Part shown: positions 1 through 8,609 of the stretch, piece by piece
Numbering within the stretch: position 1 is the stretch's first letter
Layout: each line of letters begins with the position of its first letter
Source: Alphaproteobacteria bacterium
Lineage (GTDB): Bacteria > Pseudomonadota > Alphaproteobacteria > Sphingomonadales > Sphingomonadaceae
Length of the DNA: 46,488 nucleotides
Reading direction: 5' to 3'
Assembly: GCA_019239415.1 (NCBI GenBank)
Contig: JAFAZW010000042.1
Coordinates: 1 to 46,488, forward strand
Notes under the pieces: model-generated
Told to the model about the DNA's origin: nothing
Database searches by the model: none
The model's input: the letters and a program-made list of their open reading frames with translations, nothing else
Made by a program: the position numbers and the translations under genes

Positions 1-537
1 TCGGGCGGACTTGCGGCACCATTATCGTCGGCTTTCCCCCCGGATCCGAGCCTCACCCCTGCAGGACCGGGCGGCGCCTCGAATGTGCCGACCTCGGTCT
101 CCCAGCTCACCTTACTGACCGACGCGGACCCCTTCTCCGACCTGATCGCGTCCCAATTGCCCCGGCAGATCGGCGGTACGAGCATCGGATACCGGACGCT
201 GGATCGAGGCGCTTTGATCGACGCTCTCGTGAAGGGCAATTTCGATGCGGCTCTCATCAAGGTTGAGGCGACCCACCACACGCCGAAATTCTGGACGGCA
301 TTCTTCACGCCCGGGGACCCTTATGTCGCCTTTGGCACTCCGATCGCGGCGCTTCCGGCGGTCGATCTAACCAAACCCGGCGGATTCCGTGAGGCCGGTC
401 TCCTGATCAACAATCAAGGGAATTGGGTGGGAGTGGCGCGAGAGTTAGGGCTGTACCTCGCATCCGAGAGACTGACTGGCATCCGCAGCACAGCCAGCGG
501 CCAGTTCAGCTTCGAGGAGATCGGCACCGCGAAATGA
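1..537 (+). CDS. ABC transporter substrate-binding protein, C-terminal part (5' end outside window)
   Basis: The reading frame is open from base 1, so this is the last 178 residues of a longer gene; the GTG at 85 is only an internal codon. The visible part (for example 'NFDAALIKVEATHHTPKFWT' and 'GLYLASERLTGI') resembles the C-terminal lobe of family 5 (peptide/nickel) solute-binding proteins, but no signature motif is visible, so the family call leans on context. It is followed with an ATGA overlap by two permeases of the Dpp/Nik type, and the three would form one importer operon. The protein would act in the periplasm, delivering a peptide-like or metal-chelate ligand. The substrate cannot be told from sequence. 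Confidence 0.6.
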   Translation, partial: SGGLAAPLSSAFPPDPSLTPAGPGGASNVPTSVSQLTLLTDADPFSDLIASQLPRQIGGTSIGYRTLDRGALIDALVKGNFDAALIKVEATHHTPKFWTAFFTPGDPYVAFGTPIAALPAVDLTKPGGFREAGLLINNQGNWVGVARELGLYLASERLTGIRSTASGQFSFEEIGTAK

Positions 538-1403
538 AAGCGCTGCCATCGAGCTTGCTCTGGTTCGCGCCCACTGTCTTCGGGGCGCATGCATTGGCCT
601 ACGCCGTGGTTCAACTGCTTCCCGACCCGATCAATGCGGTGTTGGGTCTGCAAAGCGGCAGCAACGAAGCGCGACGTGCTCTCCTCGAGGCACAGCCGGT
701 GCGCACCTACGTGCACACTTTGACGGACCTCCTGCGCGGCCATCTCGGCACCACCCGCGACGGCGTTCCGGTGGGCCAGGAGTTGGCGCGGGCCCTCAGC
801 GCAAGCGCCCCGCGCCTTGCAGCAGCCGTCGCACTTATCTCCGCAGCAGTCCTGGTCATCGCGTTCCTGCCGCGCCGCAGGCTAGCTGGCGCACACGCCA
901 TGACCGCCGCTCTAACTTTTCTGCCGCCGTTCCTCGCGCCGTTCCTGATGCTGTGGCTCTATATCGAAAGCCAGGCCGCGGCCGGCACGGCGGCCGATCG
1001 CCTATCGTGGTGGCTGTGCACATTCTCGGCGGCACTCCCTGCAATGGCCTTTGCAAGCATGCAGGCGGCGCTGATCATGGGTCGCAACCTGGAACTGCCT
1101 TTCGCTCGCACCATCAAAGCGGCAGGCGCGACGGAGAGTCGCATTCGTGTTCGCCTCACCCATCATCTGATTGGGGAAATGGCGCCGACGCTGGAGAAGC
1201 TCGGCATTGGCCTCTTTACGGCTTTGCTCTTCGCGGAGCCGGCGTTCGGTGAGGACGGTCTTGGCTCGTTGACGCTGCGCGCGGTTCGCCGTAGCGACCT
1301 CGACCTGATCGTTGCGCTAGTGGCCGCCATGGCCGCGGCCATCGCGCTCTTGCGCGTCGTAAGCGCGGCGACACGTTCATCCTACGGCGTACAAACATTA
1401 TGA
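534..1403 (+). CDS. ABC transporter permease, DppB/NikB type
   Basis: Inner-membrane subunit of a peptide/nickel-type importer, 289 residues. It has several hydrophobic segments and a cytoplasmic coupling (EAA-like) loop near 'FARTIKAAGATESRIRVRLT'. I start it at ATG 534, which overlaps the stop of the binding-protein gene (ATGA), rather than at an upstream codon inside that gene; this overlap points to translational coupling. The 'GHLGTTRDGVPVGQELARAL' stretch matches the periplasmic region that follows the first membrane helix in DppB proteins. The C terminus overlaps the next permease, again as ATGA. The protein is slightly shorter than a typical DppB (about 310-340 residues). Confidence 0.82.
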   Translation: MKALPSSLLWFAPTVFGAHALAYAVVQLLPDPINAVLGLQSGSNEARRALLEAQPVRTYVHTLTDLLRGHLGTTRDGVPVGQELARALSASAPRLAAAVALISAAVLVIAFLPRRRLAGAHAMTAALTFLPPFLAPFLMLWLYIESQAAAGTAADRLSWWLCTFSAALPAMAFASMQAALIMGRNLELPFARTIKAAGATESRIRVRLTHHLIGEMAPTLEKLGIGLFTALLFAEPAFGEDGLGSLTLRAVRRSDLDLIVALVAAMAAAIALLRVVSAATRSSYGVQTL

Positions 1404-2176
1404 GCCGGATCCTGCGCCTCATTCCGCTTGTGCTCATCCTCGGCTTCGCTCCATTCAACTCTGCCGCTGACCAGAACCCTTGGGCTGCCCCCGAATTGCT
1501 GCATCCACTGGGCACGGACGAATTCGGTCGCGACGCGCTGCTGACATTGCTCATCGCAAGCGCGCGGTCGATCGCCCTTGGAACTTCACTCGCGATTGGC
1601 GTCACCGCTGCGGCGACCCTCTTTGCATACTGGCTTGTATTTCGCTCCGGGCGGTTCGGCGGGGCCGCACTGCTGTCTTTGATCCAGGTCGTCGAGAGCA
1701 TTCCTGTCGTGATTTGGGTCTTGGCTGCGTTCTCGGCGACAGGTGCCGGGTCGAAAAGCGTGGCTGGCCTCGTCTTCTTCATTGCCATGCTCCCGTTCGC
1801 GACAGCCATCGCGGCCGGAGAGTTTTGGCGCTTGCGCAAGCGCCCATTTGTGGAGGCGGCGCTACTGGCCGGGATTGGCGGCTGCCGGCTGCTTCAGCGG
1901 CATCTCGTACCGAACGCAACGAGCGTCCTACTCCCCTTGCTGGTTCAAATCGTCGGGCTCGCCATCATGATCGAAGGAGCCACCGGCCTACTAGGCTTTA
2001 CCAACAGAACCGACCTGGACCTGGGAGTTGTGTTGCTGCGGGGGAAGGAGAATGTCGGAGCTCACCCGGCGCTGCTCGTGTCTGTCCTCGCCGCGTTCGC
2101 TGTCATCTTCCTCGCTCTGCGCTCGGCGCAGCGGGCGCTGTCGCGCCGAGACCGCCTGGATCCGACACCGGCCTGA
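1400..2176 (+). CDS. ABC transporter permease, DppC/NikC type
   Basis: Second membrane subunit of the importer, 258 residues. The diagnostic DppC motif 'HPLGTDEFGRDALLTLL' lies near residue 35, followed by hydrophobic helices and a coupling loop around 'VEAALLAGIGGCRLLQRHLV'. The ATG at 1400 overlaps the upstream stop codon. The last 74 bp lie antisense to the 3' end of the ATPase gene on the other strand, so the two transcripts converge and share complementary 3' ends. The protein is a little shorter than usual, lacking most of the N-terminal cytoplasmic leader seen in many DppC proteins. Its role as partner of the preceding permease is inferred from order and overlap. Confidence 0.83.
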   Translation: MSRILRLIPLVLILGFAPFNSAADQNPWAAPELLHPLGTDEFGRDALLTLLIASARSIALGTSLAIGVTAAATLFAYWLVFRSGRFGGAALLSLIQVVESIPVVIWVLAAFSATGAGSKSVAGLVFFIAMLPFATAIAAGEFWRLRKRPFVEAALLAGIGGCRLLQRHLVPNATSVLLPLLVQIVGLAIMIEGATGLLGFTNRTDLDLGVVLLRGKENVGAHPALLVSVLAAFAVIFLALRSAQRALSRRDRLDPTPA

Positions 2177-3650
2177 CCGGCACCGGGTTCGAGTCAAGGA
2201 GCTCGACGGCGGGTCCGGAAGCTACGACGCGCCCGTCGTCCATGACCAGCACCCGCTCGCACAGCGCCGCAACCAACTCCCGGTCGTGCGAGATCAGCAA
2301 GAGCGCGACTTCGCCCTGCTGTATGAGCTTGCCAAGCACCGCAACGAGCTGAAGCGCGGCCTCCGGGCCAAGCGAAGCCGACGGCTCGTCGGCTATAATG
2401 ACGGAAGGTTCGGACGCGAGAGCCCGCGCGATCGCAACGAGTTGCTTTTGGCCGCCGGAGAGCGTTTCAGGCAGGCGATCGAGGAGCTCGGCATCGAGTC
2501 CCACGCGAGCGATCCAGCCCCGCGCCTCCTCCAGCGCCGCCGCCGGCTCCGTCCCGCGAGCGAGAGCGGCTTCGGCAACAGCCTCCCCTATCGACAATCG
2601 CGGATTGAGAGAGGTCGCAGGGTCCTGAAAGACTAGCTGCACGGGCGACGGCTGGCCGCGCCGCCGTGCAGCCGGATCGGGATCGACGCTTCCACGCACG
2701 AGGGGAACCAATCCAGCAAGGGCGCGCGCCAGCGTCGTCTTTCCCGCTCCGGAGGGCCCGATTACTCCGAGCGCCTCTCCCCGCCGGAGTTCCAGGGAGA
2801 CATCCGCAACGACTTCCGAACCCGAGATCTGAACGCCTATGCCTTTGGCGCAGAGCAGAGGGGGTCCAAGCCTCCTGTTGGACGCCGGTCGACAAGCGGG
2901 GAGTGCGATCGGCGGCGCAGTGGGCACCAGGCGGCCGTCTTCGATCCGCACGATAGTGTCGCACGCGCGGTGGACCAGGTCCCATTGATGCGAGATCAAG
3001 ATCGTCGATCGTCCGCCATTCGAGTTGGTCCTCAGCCAATCGACAAAATCCTGCTGCAGGTCTGGATCCAGGCCACTCGTCGGTTCATCCGCTATGAGCA
3101 GCTCGGGCTCGAGGAGCGTCGCCAAGGCCATCAGAACACGCTGACGCTCTCCGCCGGAAAGATGTGCCGGGCGAGAGGCAAGTATGCGCGCGGGGTCGGC
3201 GAAGCCCAGCGACGATAGTGCAGTCAGCAACCGATCTTCGCGCTCCACGGCCGACAGGTCCCGGTGGGCGCGGAGGGGTTCCTCCAGCTGGACCCGGCAG
3301 GACCGGAGCTGATCCAGCGCTTCATCGGGGCTCTGAAATATCAGGCCGATCTGAGAACCGCGAATTCGCCTCAACTCGCGCTCCGGAAGCGCAAGAAGCT
3401 GCATTTCTCCTAACTGCACGTCTCCGGCCGCAAGTCGCAATCCCGGCGGCAGCATGCCCGCGACAGCCAAGGCAAGAGTGGACTTGCCCGCGCCGGGGGG
3501 TCCGACGACGCCGAGTATTTCCCCCCGTGCGAGTTCCAAGTGCTCAATACCGAGTACGGTGCGACCGCCAATGGCTGCGCGCACAGCGAGGTTCCGCACC
3601 GCCAGAAGTGGTGAGCTTGAACTCGTCCGTTTCTCCCGCGCCAGCATCAT
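2103..3650 (-). CDS. ABC transporter ATPase with two nucleotide-binding domains (DppD-DppF fused)
   Basis: A 515-residue double ATPase that would power the importer encoded on the opposite strand. Domain 1 has Walker A 'GPPGAGKST', signature 'LSGGERQR' and Walker B 'LLIADEPTSGLD'. Domain 2 has 'GPSGAGKTT', 'LSGGQKQL' and 'VIIADEPSASLG', in which the usual D-loop aspartate is glycine. Two ATG codons lie in tandem (3650 and 3647); an AAGG element upstream fits either, and the second is better spaced. Fused DppD/DppF proteins are common, but here the gene sits convergent to its permeases instead of downstream of them. No other ATPase for the permeases is visible in the window. Confidence 0.87.
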   Translation of the reverse strand: MMLAREKRTSSSSPLLAVRNLAVRAAIGGRTVLGIEHLELARGEILGVVGPPGAGKSTLALAVAGMLPPGLRLAAGDVQLGEMQLLALPERELRRIRGSQIGLIFQSPDEALDQLRSCRVQLEEPLRAHRDLSAVEREDRLLTALSSLGFADPARILASRPAHLSGGERQRVLMALATLLEPELLIADEPTSGLDPDLQQDFVDWLRTNSNGGRSTILISHQWDLVHRACDTIVRIEDGRLVPTAPPIALPACRPASNRRLGPPLLCAKGIGVQISGSEVVADVSLELRRGEALGVIGPSGAGKTTLARALAGLVPLVRGSVDPDPAARRRGQPSPVQLVFQDPATSLNPRLSIGEAVAEAALARGTEPAAALEEARGWIARVGLDAELLDRLPETLSGGQKQLVAIARALASEPSVIIADEPSASLGPEAALQLVAVLGKLIQQGEVALLLISHDRELVAALCERVLVMDDGRVVASGPAVELLDSNPVPVRPVSDPGGLGATAPAAPSAERGR

Positions 3651-4213
3651 GCACCTTCGCTACCCACTGTCTCGCAACCGGACAAGAAGGCCTATGTGGC
3701 ACCACGACAGGTGATTCCGCGCAATCTAACCACCATCTAGTGTAGGGCCCGCGTTCCCCGAACACCTCGCTGCGCGGACGGCCGTCAGTCCGCCGAGTAG
3801 GTGTTGCGACCGTGCCGGCAGCATTTTACGGGCGGTGGTTCTCACTAGAAATTGTCACACAGAACTGTCACACAGCCGTATCCGCCCCTCAGCGGAATCA
3901 ATACCTTAACGGCCTCGAAAAAGCGGTCTCGAATCCTCTCTCCCCGACCATTTTCCAGCTAAGTCGTCGAAATCGCTGTCTTTCCACCCGCTAGGGTGCA
4001 GCTTGTAAGTCGAGCTGTACCCCGCGCCTGCACGCACAGCTGTTCGACGATGGGATATCCGAACCTTGCAGCAACATATGAGCGATCCGCCAAGGGGACG
4101 GCGCTGAGCGAAGGCGCCGGTTGCTGCGGCGAGCCCCTGTCGTCTCACGCATCGGCGTCTCTTGGGAATGGATCGCCCGCGAGGGCCGGACGTTGACGGG
4201 AGAGGAGGCGTTC
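3651..4213. other. Intergenic region between divergent genes, with a short tandem repeat
   Basis: About 560 bp without a convincing gene, lying between the divergent ATPase (minus) and aminotransferase (plus) genes, so it should hold both promoters. The only structure noted is a direct repeat, TGTCACACAG at 3853-3862 and again at 3866-3875 (13-bp period), in a locally AT-richer stretch. Short open frames here lack ribosome sites and recognisable products. Confidence 0.4.
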
Positions 4214-5365
4214 ATGCCCGCCCTCGTCCAGTCGAAGAATGCCGAAGGGTTCGAAGTGGTCCGGACCGAGGGGTGCCGGGTCTTCGCGGCGGACGGGAGA
4301 AGCGCAATCGATTTCCAGAGTGGCTGGTGCGTCGGCAATCTCGGTTGGAGCCGGCCCGAGATCGAGCGGGCGTTGCGCGACTTCGACGGACCCGCCTACG
4401 TCTATCCGGGGCATCGCTACGCGCCGTGGGAGGAGCTGGCGCAGGCGCTCGTCGAGATCGTTCCGCCGGGGCTGCGGCGGGCCTTCCGGGCCACCGGCGG
4501 AAGCGAAGCGGTGGAGATCGCGCTCCAGGCGGCGATGCTCCATACCGGTCGCGCCCGCTTCGTCACCATCGAGGGTTGCTATCACGGCAACACGCTCGGT
4601 CCCCACAGCATCGGCGACAACGAAACGAGGCACCTGTTTCCGCGCCTCGGGCTCCCCGCTCCGCGGACGATCAGGCCGCCGCTGGACGAGGCCCGGCTGG
4701 CCCAGGTCGAGACCGCGTTGAAGCCGCGCGACGTCGCCGCGGTGATCCTGGAGCCGGTGATCTGCAATCTCGGCGCGCTGGTGCCCGAACCGGCGTTCAT
4801 GCGCGGTATCCAGGACCTTTGCCGCCGCTACGGGGCCTTGCTGATCCTCGACGAGGTCGCGACCGGCTTCGGCCGCACCGGCCGGATGTTCGCCGCCGAG
4901 CATAGCGGCGTCCAGCCCGACATGCTGACCATTGCCAAGGCGATCACCGCCGGCTTCGCGCCGATGGGCGCAACGCTGACGAGTTCCGCGATCGCCGAGT
5001 CGATGCTGAAGGTCGGCGCCTATTCGACATATGGCTGGCATCCGCGGAGCACCGCCGCCGCGCTCGCCAACCTCGCCTGGTGGCGCGACAATGGAGAGGC
5101 GCTGCTCGCCCATGTCGGCGCGATGAACCGGCTGTTCGTGACTCGCGTCGGCACGCTCGGTCTCGGGCCGGTCCAGGGCGAGGGCCTCGCGCTCGGGGTA
5201 GCGACCGGTGACGAGGCGCAGGCGGAGCGGATCAAGGCGAGATGCCTGAAGGAGGGGCTTATCGTCGCCGCCGAGGGTGACGTGGTCTCCCTGTTCCCGC
5301 CGCTCGTCATCGACGAGGCGACCGCGGAGGAAGGCCTCGCTATCCTCCAGCGTTGCGCCGCCTGA
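4214..5365 (+). CDS. PLP-dependent class III aminotransferase
   Basis: A fold-type I aminotransferase of about 383 residues in the ornithine/acetylornithine/4-aminobutyrate group. It moves an amino group from an omega-amino compound to a keto acid with pyridoxal phosphate. Seen in the sequence: 'ATGGSEAVEIALQAA' (cofactor phosphate loop), 'CYHGNTLG', 'LLILDEVATGFGRTG' (the aspartate that pairs with the pyridine nitrogen) and 'TIAKAITAGFAPMGA' with the Schiff-base lysine at residue 242. An upstream in-frame ATG at 4121 exists, but ATG 4214 follows a strong GGAGAGGAGG element, so I start there. The protein is shorter than the common 420-450 residues, mainly at the N terminus. The substrate is not determinable. 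The 3' end overlaps the convergent small gene by 26 bp. Confidence 0.87.
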   Translation: MPALVQSKNAEGFEVVRTEGCRVFAADGRSAIDFQSGWCVGNLGWSRPEIERALRDFDGPAYVYPGHRYAPWEELAQALVEIVPPGLRRAFRATGGSEAVEIALQAAMLHTGRARFVTIEGCYHGNTLGPHSIGDNETRHLFPRLGLPAPRTIRPPLDEARLAQVETALKPRDVAAVILEPVICNLGALVPEPAFMRGIQDLCRRYGALLILDEVATGFGRTGRMFAAEHSGVQPDMLTIAKAITAGFAPMGATLTSSAIAESMLKVGAYSTYGWHPRSTAAALANLAWWRDNGEALLAHVGAMNRLFVTRVGTLGLGPVQGEGLALGVATGDEAQAERIKARCLKEGLIVAAEGDVVSLFPPLVIDEATAEEGLAILQRCAA

Positions 5366-5822
5366 GCTTGCCGGATGCTCTCCACGGGATCGCGCTTCGG
5401 ACGCGTCGGCCGCGCCGGGACAGGAGCCGCAACGCTCCCGCCGCTCCGGCCGCAGTCACGAGAAGAAGCAGAAACCCGGGGAGCGCGGGCTCTTGTTCGT
5501 CGTCAAAAGCGGTGGCGGAGACGCGTGGCGGGCGCACGGGAACGAGAACGCCTTTCCGGGCGCGGCGCGCGGCCGGGCGCCGCGCTGCCGCCTCACCGGA
5601 AGCGGCGACGACGGGAAGCGCGTGCGCGTAATCCGGCGCCATCGCGTGGCTGTGCCGGCCGGCTTTCCATACGACGCGATGCCCGGGCGGCACCGGCTTC
5701 CACTCGCGACCGTCGCGGATGAGATCGCCGTTGCACCGACCGCACCGAGCGAAGAAGTAGCCGCCGTTATACGTTTCTCGGCCCGATCCTCGATGACCGA
5801 CCATATGGCAGAGAAGATTCAT
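5340..5822 (-). CDS. Small protein of a sphingomonad type, with Cys motif and C-terminal membrane segment
   Basis: 160 residues starting at ATG 5822, five bases after the stop of the MraZ-like gene, with GGGGTG upstream. The N-terminal part ('MNLLCHMVGHRG', then 'CGRCNGDLIRDG' and 'WKPVPPGHRVVWK') follows a pattern I recall from uncharacterised sphingomonad proteins, with CxxC-like cysteines that could bind metal. The middle is Arg/Ala-rich and probably disordered. A hydrophobic stretch near the end ('PGFLLLLVTAAGAAGAL') followed by arginines looks like a single membrane anchor. Function unknown. It is the last gene of the ftsZ-like operon, and its final 26 bp overlap the aminotransferase gene. 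The family recall is from memory, not from a search. Confidence 0.66.
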   Translation of the reverse strand: MNLLCHMVGHRGSGRETYNGGYFFARCGRCNGDLIRDGREWKPVPPGHRVVWKAGRHSHAMAPDYAHALPVVAASGEAAARRPAARRARKGVLVPVRPPRVSATAFDDEQEPALPGFLLLLVTAAGAAGALRLLSRRGRRVRSAIPWRASGKLRRRNAGG

Positions 5823-5827
5823 CGAGT

Positions 5828-6295
5828 TCACCCCTCGGAAGCATGGACCGCGGCGAGCGCTCGCAAACTGGTGTCGCCCGCCTCGAGGGCGCGATCGAGG
5901 GCCCAGATCTCGACTTTCCTGCCGATGCCGACGAAGAGCGCGGCGCTGCCGATCCCGCCGCGCTGGCGGAGCGCCGGCGGGAGGACGAGGCGCCCTTCTC
6001 CTGAGACGGATAGCTCGTGGGCGAAACCGAAAATGCGCCGCGCCCGACGGAAGTGGCCTTCCGGGTCCTTCGCTTCGTCGGCGATCCGGCGCCGATCGAG
6101 GTCCCGCAGCAGGTTCTGCAGATGCGCACGCGGATAGGCGACCAGGCACGGATCGGTCTGGTGCGCCCCGACGATGATCGCGGACGCCACGCCGCCGCAC
6201 AACGCATCGCGGACGAACCTCGGCAGCCGGATCGCCCCCGCCGTGGCGACAGCGACGACAGCGCTGCCACCGAAGAAGGCTTGTCCCTCCATCAT
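5828..6295 (-). CDS. MraZ-like (AbrB-fold) protein
   Basis: 155 residues. The C-terminal half carries the second MraZ/SpoVT-AbrB repeat: 'SGEGRLVLPPALRQRGGIG' followed by 'ALFVGIGRKVEIWALDRA', very close to the MraZ consensus (D..GRi.iP..Lr...g, then v.vG.g..ieiW). The N-terminal repeat is looser ('GAIRLPRFVRDAL', 'PCLVAYPRAHLQNLLRDL'). MraZ proteins form ring-shaped DNA-binding oligomers that control the division and cell-wall cluster. Here the start codon overlaps the ftsZ-like stop (ATGA), so it is co-translated downstream of ftsZ, the reverse of the standard dcw order in which mraZ comes first. It is probably a paralogue and not the dcw mraZ itself. A tandem MM start leaves two possible initiation codons. 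Confidence 0.74.
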   Translation of the reverse strand: MMEGQAFFGGSAVVAVATAGAIRLPRFVRDALCGGVASAIIVGAHQTDPCLVAYPRAHLQNLLRDLDRRRIADEAKDPEGHFRRARRIFGFAHELSVSGEGRLVLPPALRQRGGIGSAALFVGIGRKVEIWALDRALEAGDTSLRALAAVHASEG

Positions 6296-7536
6296 GCCGT
6301 CAAGACCGTCAGCCCGCGCTGCCGGTCGGACGCGGCGGTGTCGCGTCCGGCAGCCTCGGCGGCAAGGACAGCATGAACTTGTCCGGAGCGGGCGGCTTCC
6401 GCCATCCGTTCGAACAGGCTCGGCTGGCGTCGAGCGGCACGATTCGGCGCGGCGGGCGGCGCGCCCGGCGGCGGGCTGGACCCTTCTTCGCCGGCGCTCT
6501 CCTTCGGGGCCGGTCCCGGCGCCGGCGCGATCTCGACGGGTGCGGCTTCAACAGTATCCGGCATGTCGCCCCGTGCCGAGTTCGGACCGATTCCGGCCGC
6601 GATGATCGAGACTCGCATCCGGCCCTGAAGCGAGGGATCGTGGCTCGACCCCCAGATGATGTCGGCGTCGGCATCGACGAGGTCGGTAATGTGACGCGCC
6701 GCCTCGTCGACCTCCCACAGCAGGAGGTCGTCGCCGCCGACGATCGACACGAGCAGGCCGCGCGCTCCCGCCACCTCCTCATCGAGCAGTGGATCGGTAA
6801 GCGCCTGCATGGCCGCGCGCTGGCCGCGGTCTGCCCCGGCGGCCTCACCGGTACCGATCTTGGCTCGCCCGGTGTTGGCGAGGACGGTGCGCACGTCGGC
6901 GAAGTCGAGATTGATGAGGCCGGGGACCACCATCAGATCGGAGATGCTGCGCACGCCCCGGTACAGGATCTCGTCGGCGAGCGCGAACGCGCCCCTCAAT
7001 GTCGTGGAGGGAGAAATGAGTCGGAACAGGTTCTGGTTCGGAATGACGATGAGGCTGTCCACGTGGGGCGCCAAAGCCTCGAGCCCGTGATCGGCGGCAC
7101 GGGCGCGGCGAGTGCCCTCGAAGGCGAAGGGCTTGGTCACCACGGCCACCGTGAGCATCCCCATCGAGCGGGCGATCTCGGCGATGACCGGGGCCGCGCC
7201 AGTGCCCGTTCCGCCGCCCATTCCGGCGGCAATGAAGCACATGTCAGAGCCTTGAAGGGAGCGCTCGATTTCGCCCCGCGATCCCGTCGCCGCCTCTCGA
7301 CCGACTTCGGCCCGCGAGCCCGCGCCGAGGCCTTCCGTGGTGTCGCGCCCGAGCTGGAGAATATGGGGGACGGGCGAGCATCTGAGCGCCTGTGCGTCCG
7401 TATTCGCCGCCACGAGCTCGACCCCCTGGAGGTGCCTTGCCATCATGATCGAGAGGGCGTTGTTGCCGGCCCCACCGACTCCGACGACGGTGATCCGGGG
7501 ACTGAGGGGCAGGGGCTGGGAATTGGAGCTCGACAT
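6292..7536 (-). CDS. FtsZ-like tubulin-family GTPase (second FtsZ paralogue)
   Basis: 414 residues with a complete FtsZ core. Seen: '[11 protein letters not shown]' at the N terminus, the GTP-binding tubulin signature '[10 protein letters not shown]' near residues 107-116, 'NQNLFR', and the T7 synergy loop '[10 protein letters not shown]' near 209, with the aspartates needed for GTP hydrolysis. The tail ends with '[14 protein letters not shown]', shared with alphaproteobacterial FtsZ proteins, but lacks the conserved C-terminal peptide (DIPxFLRRQ-like) that binds FtsA and ZapA-type partners. ATG 7536 has AGGA upstream; ATG 7560 would add eight residues. Together with the mraZ-like gene it is a small division-like operon away from any dcw genes (no murein or ftsA/Q genes are nearby), so I take it as a paralogue of the housekeeping ftsZ. 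Confidence 0.84.
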   Translation of the reverse strand: MSSSNSQPLPLSPRITVVGVGGAGNNALSIMMARHLQGVELVAANTDAQALRCSPVPHILQLGRDTTEGLGAGSRAEVGREAATGSRGEIERSLQGSDMCFIAAGMGGGTGTGAAPVIAEIARSMGMLTVAVVTKPFAFEGTRRARAADHGLEALAPHVDSLIVIPNQNLFRLISPSTTLRGAFALADEILYRGVRSISDLMVVPGLINLDFADVRTVLANTGRAKIGTGEAAGADRGQRAAMQALTDPLLDEEVAGARGLLVSIVGGDDLLLWEVDEAARHITDLVDADADIIWGSSHDPSLQGRMRVSIIAAGIGPNSARGDMPDTVEAAPVEIAPAPGPAPKESAGEEGSSPPPGAPPAAPNRAARRQPSLFERMAEAARSGQVHAVLAAEAAGRDTAASDRQRGLTVLTA

Positions 7537-7733
7537 GGGCGGATTCCTGCGCGACTCCATGGAAAGCGGGTCGCGGCCAGGACGAGCAGTAGGTAGCGGG
7601 AAGATGACCGCGCCACCGCCGAAATTGCGCGGGTAATTCTACCGTAGGAACCAAATCGAAACTGGGATGAGCGTCACGATGACGTCGTCAACGGTGCTGC
7701 GGCAACATGTGGCGACGCTAACGTGGCCAAGCT

Positions 7734-8609
7734 TCACTCCGATCGGCCAAGCACCAGGCGCAATAGCTCGGCCAGATTGCGGACCTCGAGCTTGCGCAGG
7801 ATGTTGGCGCGGTGAAACTCGGCGGTGCGGGGGCTGATCTTGAGCGCCCGCGCGGCCTCCTTGTTGGATGCGCCAAGCACTATCTGGGCGAGCATGGTCC
7901 GCTCGCGTCTTGTCAGCTTGTCATGCCCCGGAAACGACACCGAGAGGATGTCGACGGCATCGTTGAGACGCCGGATTTCCTGCTTTGCCGCGCGCAGTTC
8001 GGGCGTCTCGACATATTCCCAGCGTCCGCCCCGCCGGGCGATGGTGAAATGATGGGTCATGGCGACGTCGAGGATGTCCACCGCGCGGGCCGCGCGAAGC
8101 GAATAGGTGCACAGAACCAGCATCGGGCAGCCCGCGACCGCCTGGTCGAGCTCGGCTTCATACTCGCTGAACGTCTCCCACAGATGGCGCTCCATCCAGA
8201 AGGCGTTGCCGCTCACCCGAAGCCCATCGAAGCCCCGCGACCGCGCTTCCGCGAGCTTTCGGAGCCAGTGGCGGGCGATGCGCTTGGGATCGGGGCCGTA
8301 GCGATTGAGATAGGAGAGATAGTCGGGGATCAGCTCCAGGCCGCCTGCCTCGAGGAAGCGCTCCGCTTCGGGCATCGCCAGGCAAAGCGCGCGTCGCGCC
8401 TGCTCCTCGGTCTCGGGGTCCGGCAGCCCCCAGGCGCAATATTCGTTGCCGCGCAGGCCGGCCCGGAAATATTCGACATTCGCGTCGAGCAGGTCCTCCA
8501 CGGTTTCGTAGAACATGCAGATGTGCGAGCCCCAGGGAAGATCCCCGATCGGCTCGATGCCGGTGGGCCGAAGCTCGCGACGCTCGGCGCTTGGGTCACC
8601 GGCAGCCAT
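7734..8609 (-). CDS. MEDS-domain LuxR-family transcriptional regulator
   Basis: 291 residues. Residues about 15-180 form an MEDS domain (the sensory domain named after DcmR), with 'GSHICMFYETVEDLLDANVEYF' type spacing and 'GFDGLRVSGNAFWMER'. The C-terminal 60 residues are a LuxR/GerE helix-turn-helix ('LTRRERTMLAQIVLGASNKE', 'SPRTAEFHRANILRKL'). Two ATG codons compete. ATG 8615 abuts the GGGAGG element with no spacing, while ATG 8609 sits six bases past it, so I choose 8609. MEDS proteins are thought to sense small molecules such as halomethanes or hydrocarbons; no ligand can be named here. It is divergent from the receiver-kinase fusion gene and may regulate it. Confidence 0.85.
   Translation of the reverse strand: MAAGDPSAERRELRPTGIEPIGDLPWGSHICMFYETVEDLLDANVEYFRAGLRGNEYCAWGLPDPETEEQARRALCLAMPEAERFLEAGGLELIPDYLSYLNRYGPDPKRIARHWLRKLAEARSRGFDGLRVSGNAFWMERHLWETFSEYEAELDQAVAGCPMLVLCTYSLRAARAVDILDVAMTHHFTIARRGGRWEYVETPELRAAKQEIRRLNDAVDILSVSFPGHDKLTRRERTMLAQIVLGASNKEAARALKISPRTAEFHRANILRKLEVRNLAELLRLVLGRSE

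Noticed and set aside
5767-6270. Open frames on both strands over the mraZ-like gene (for example 5767-6270 minus and 6017-6376 plus)
   Set aside because: Shadow frames. Only the 5828-6295 frame shows the AbrB-type motif and the ATGA coupling to the ftsZ-like gene.
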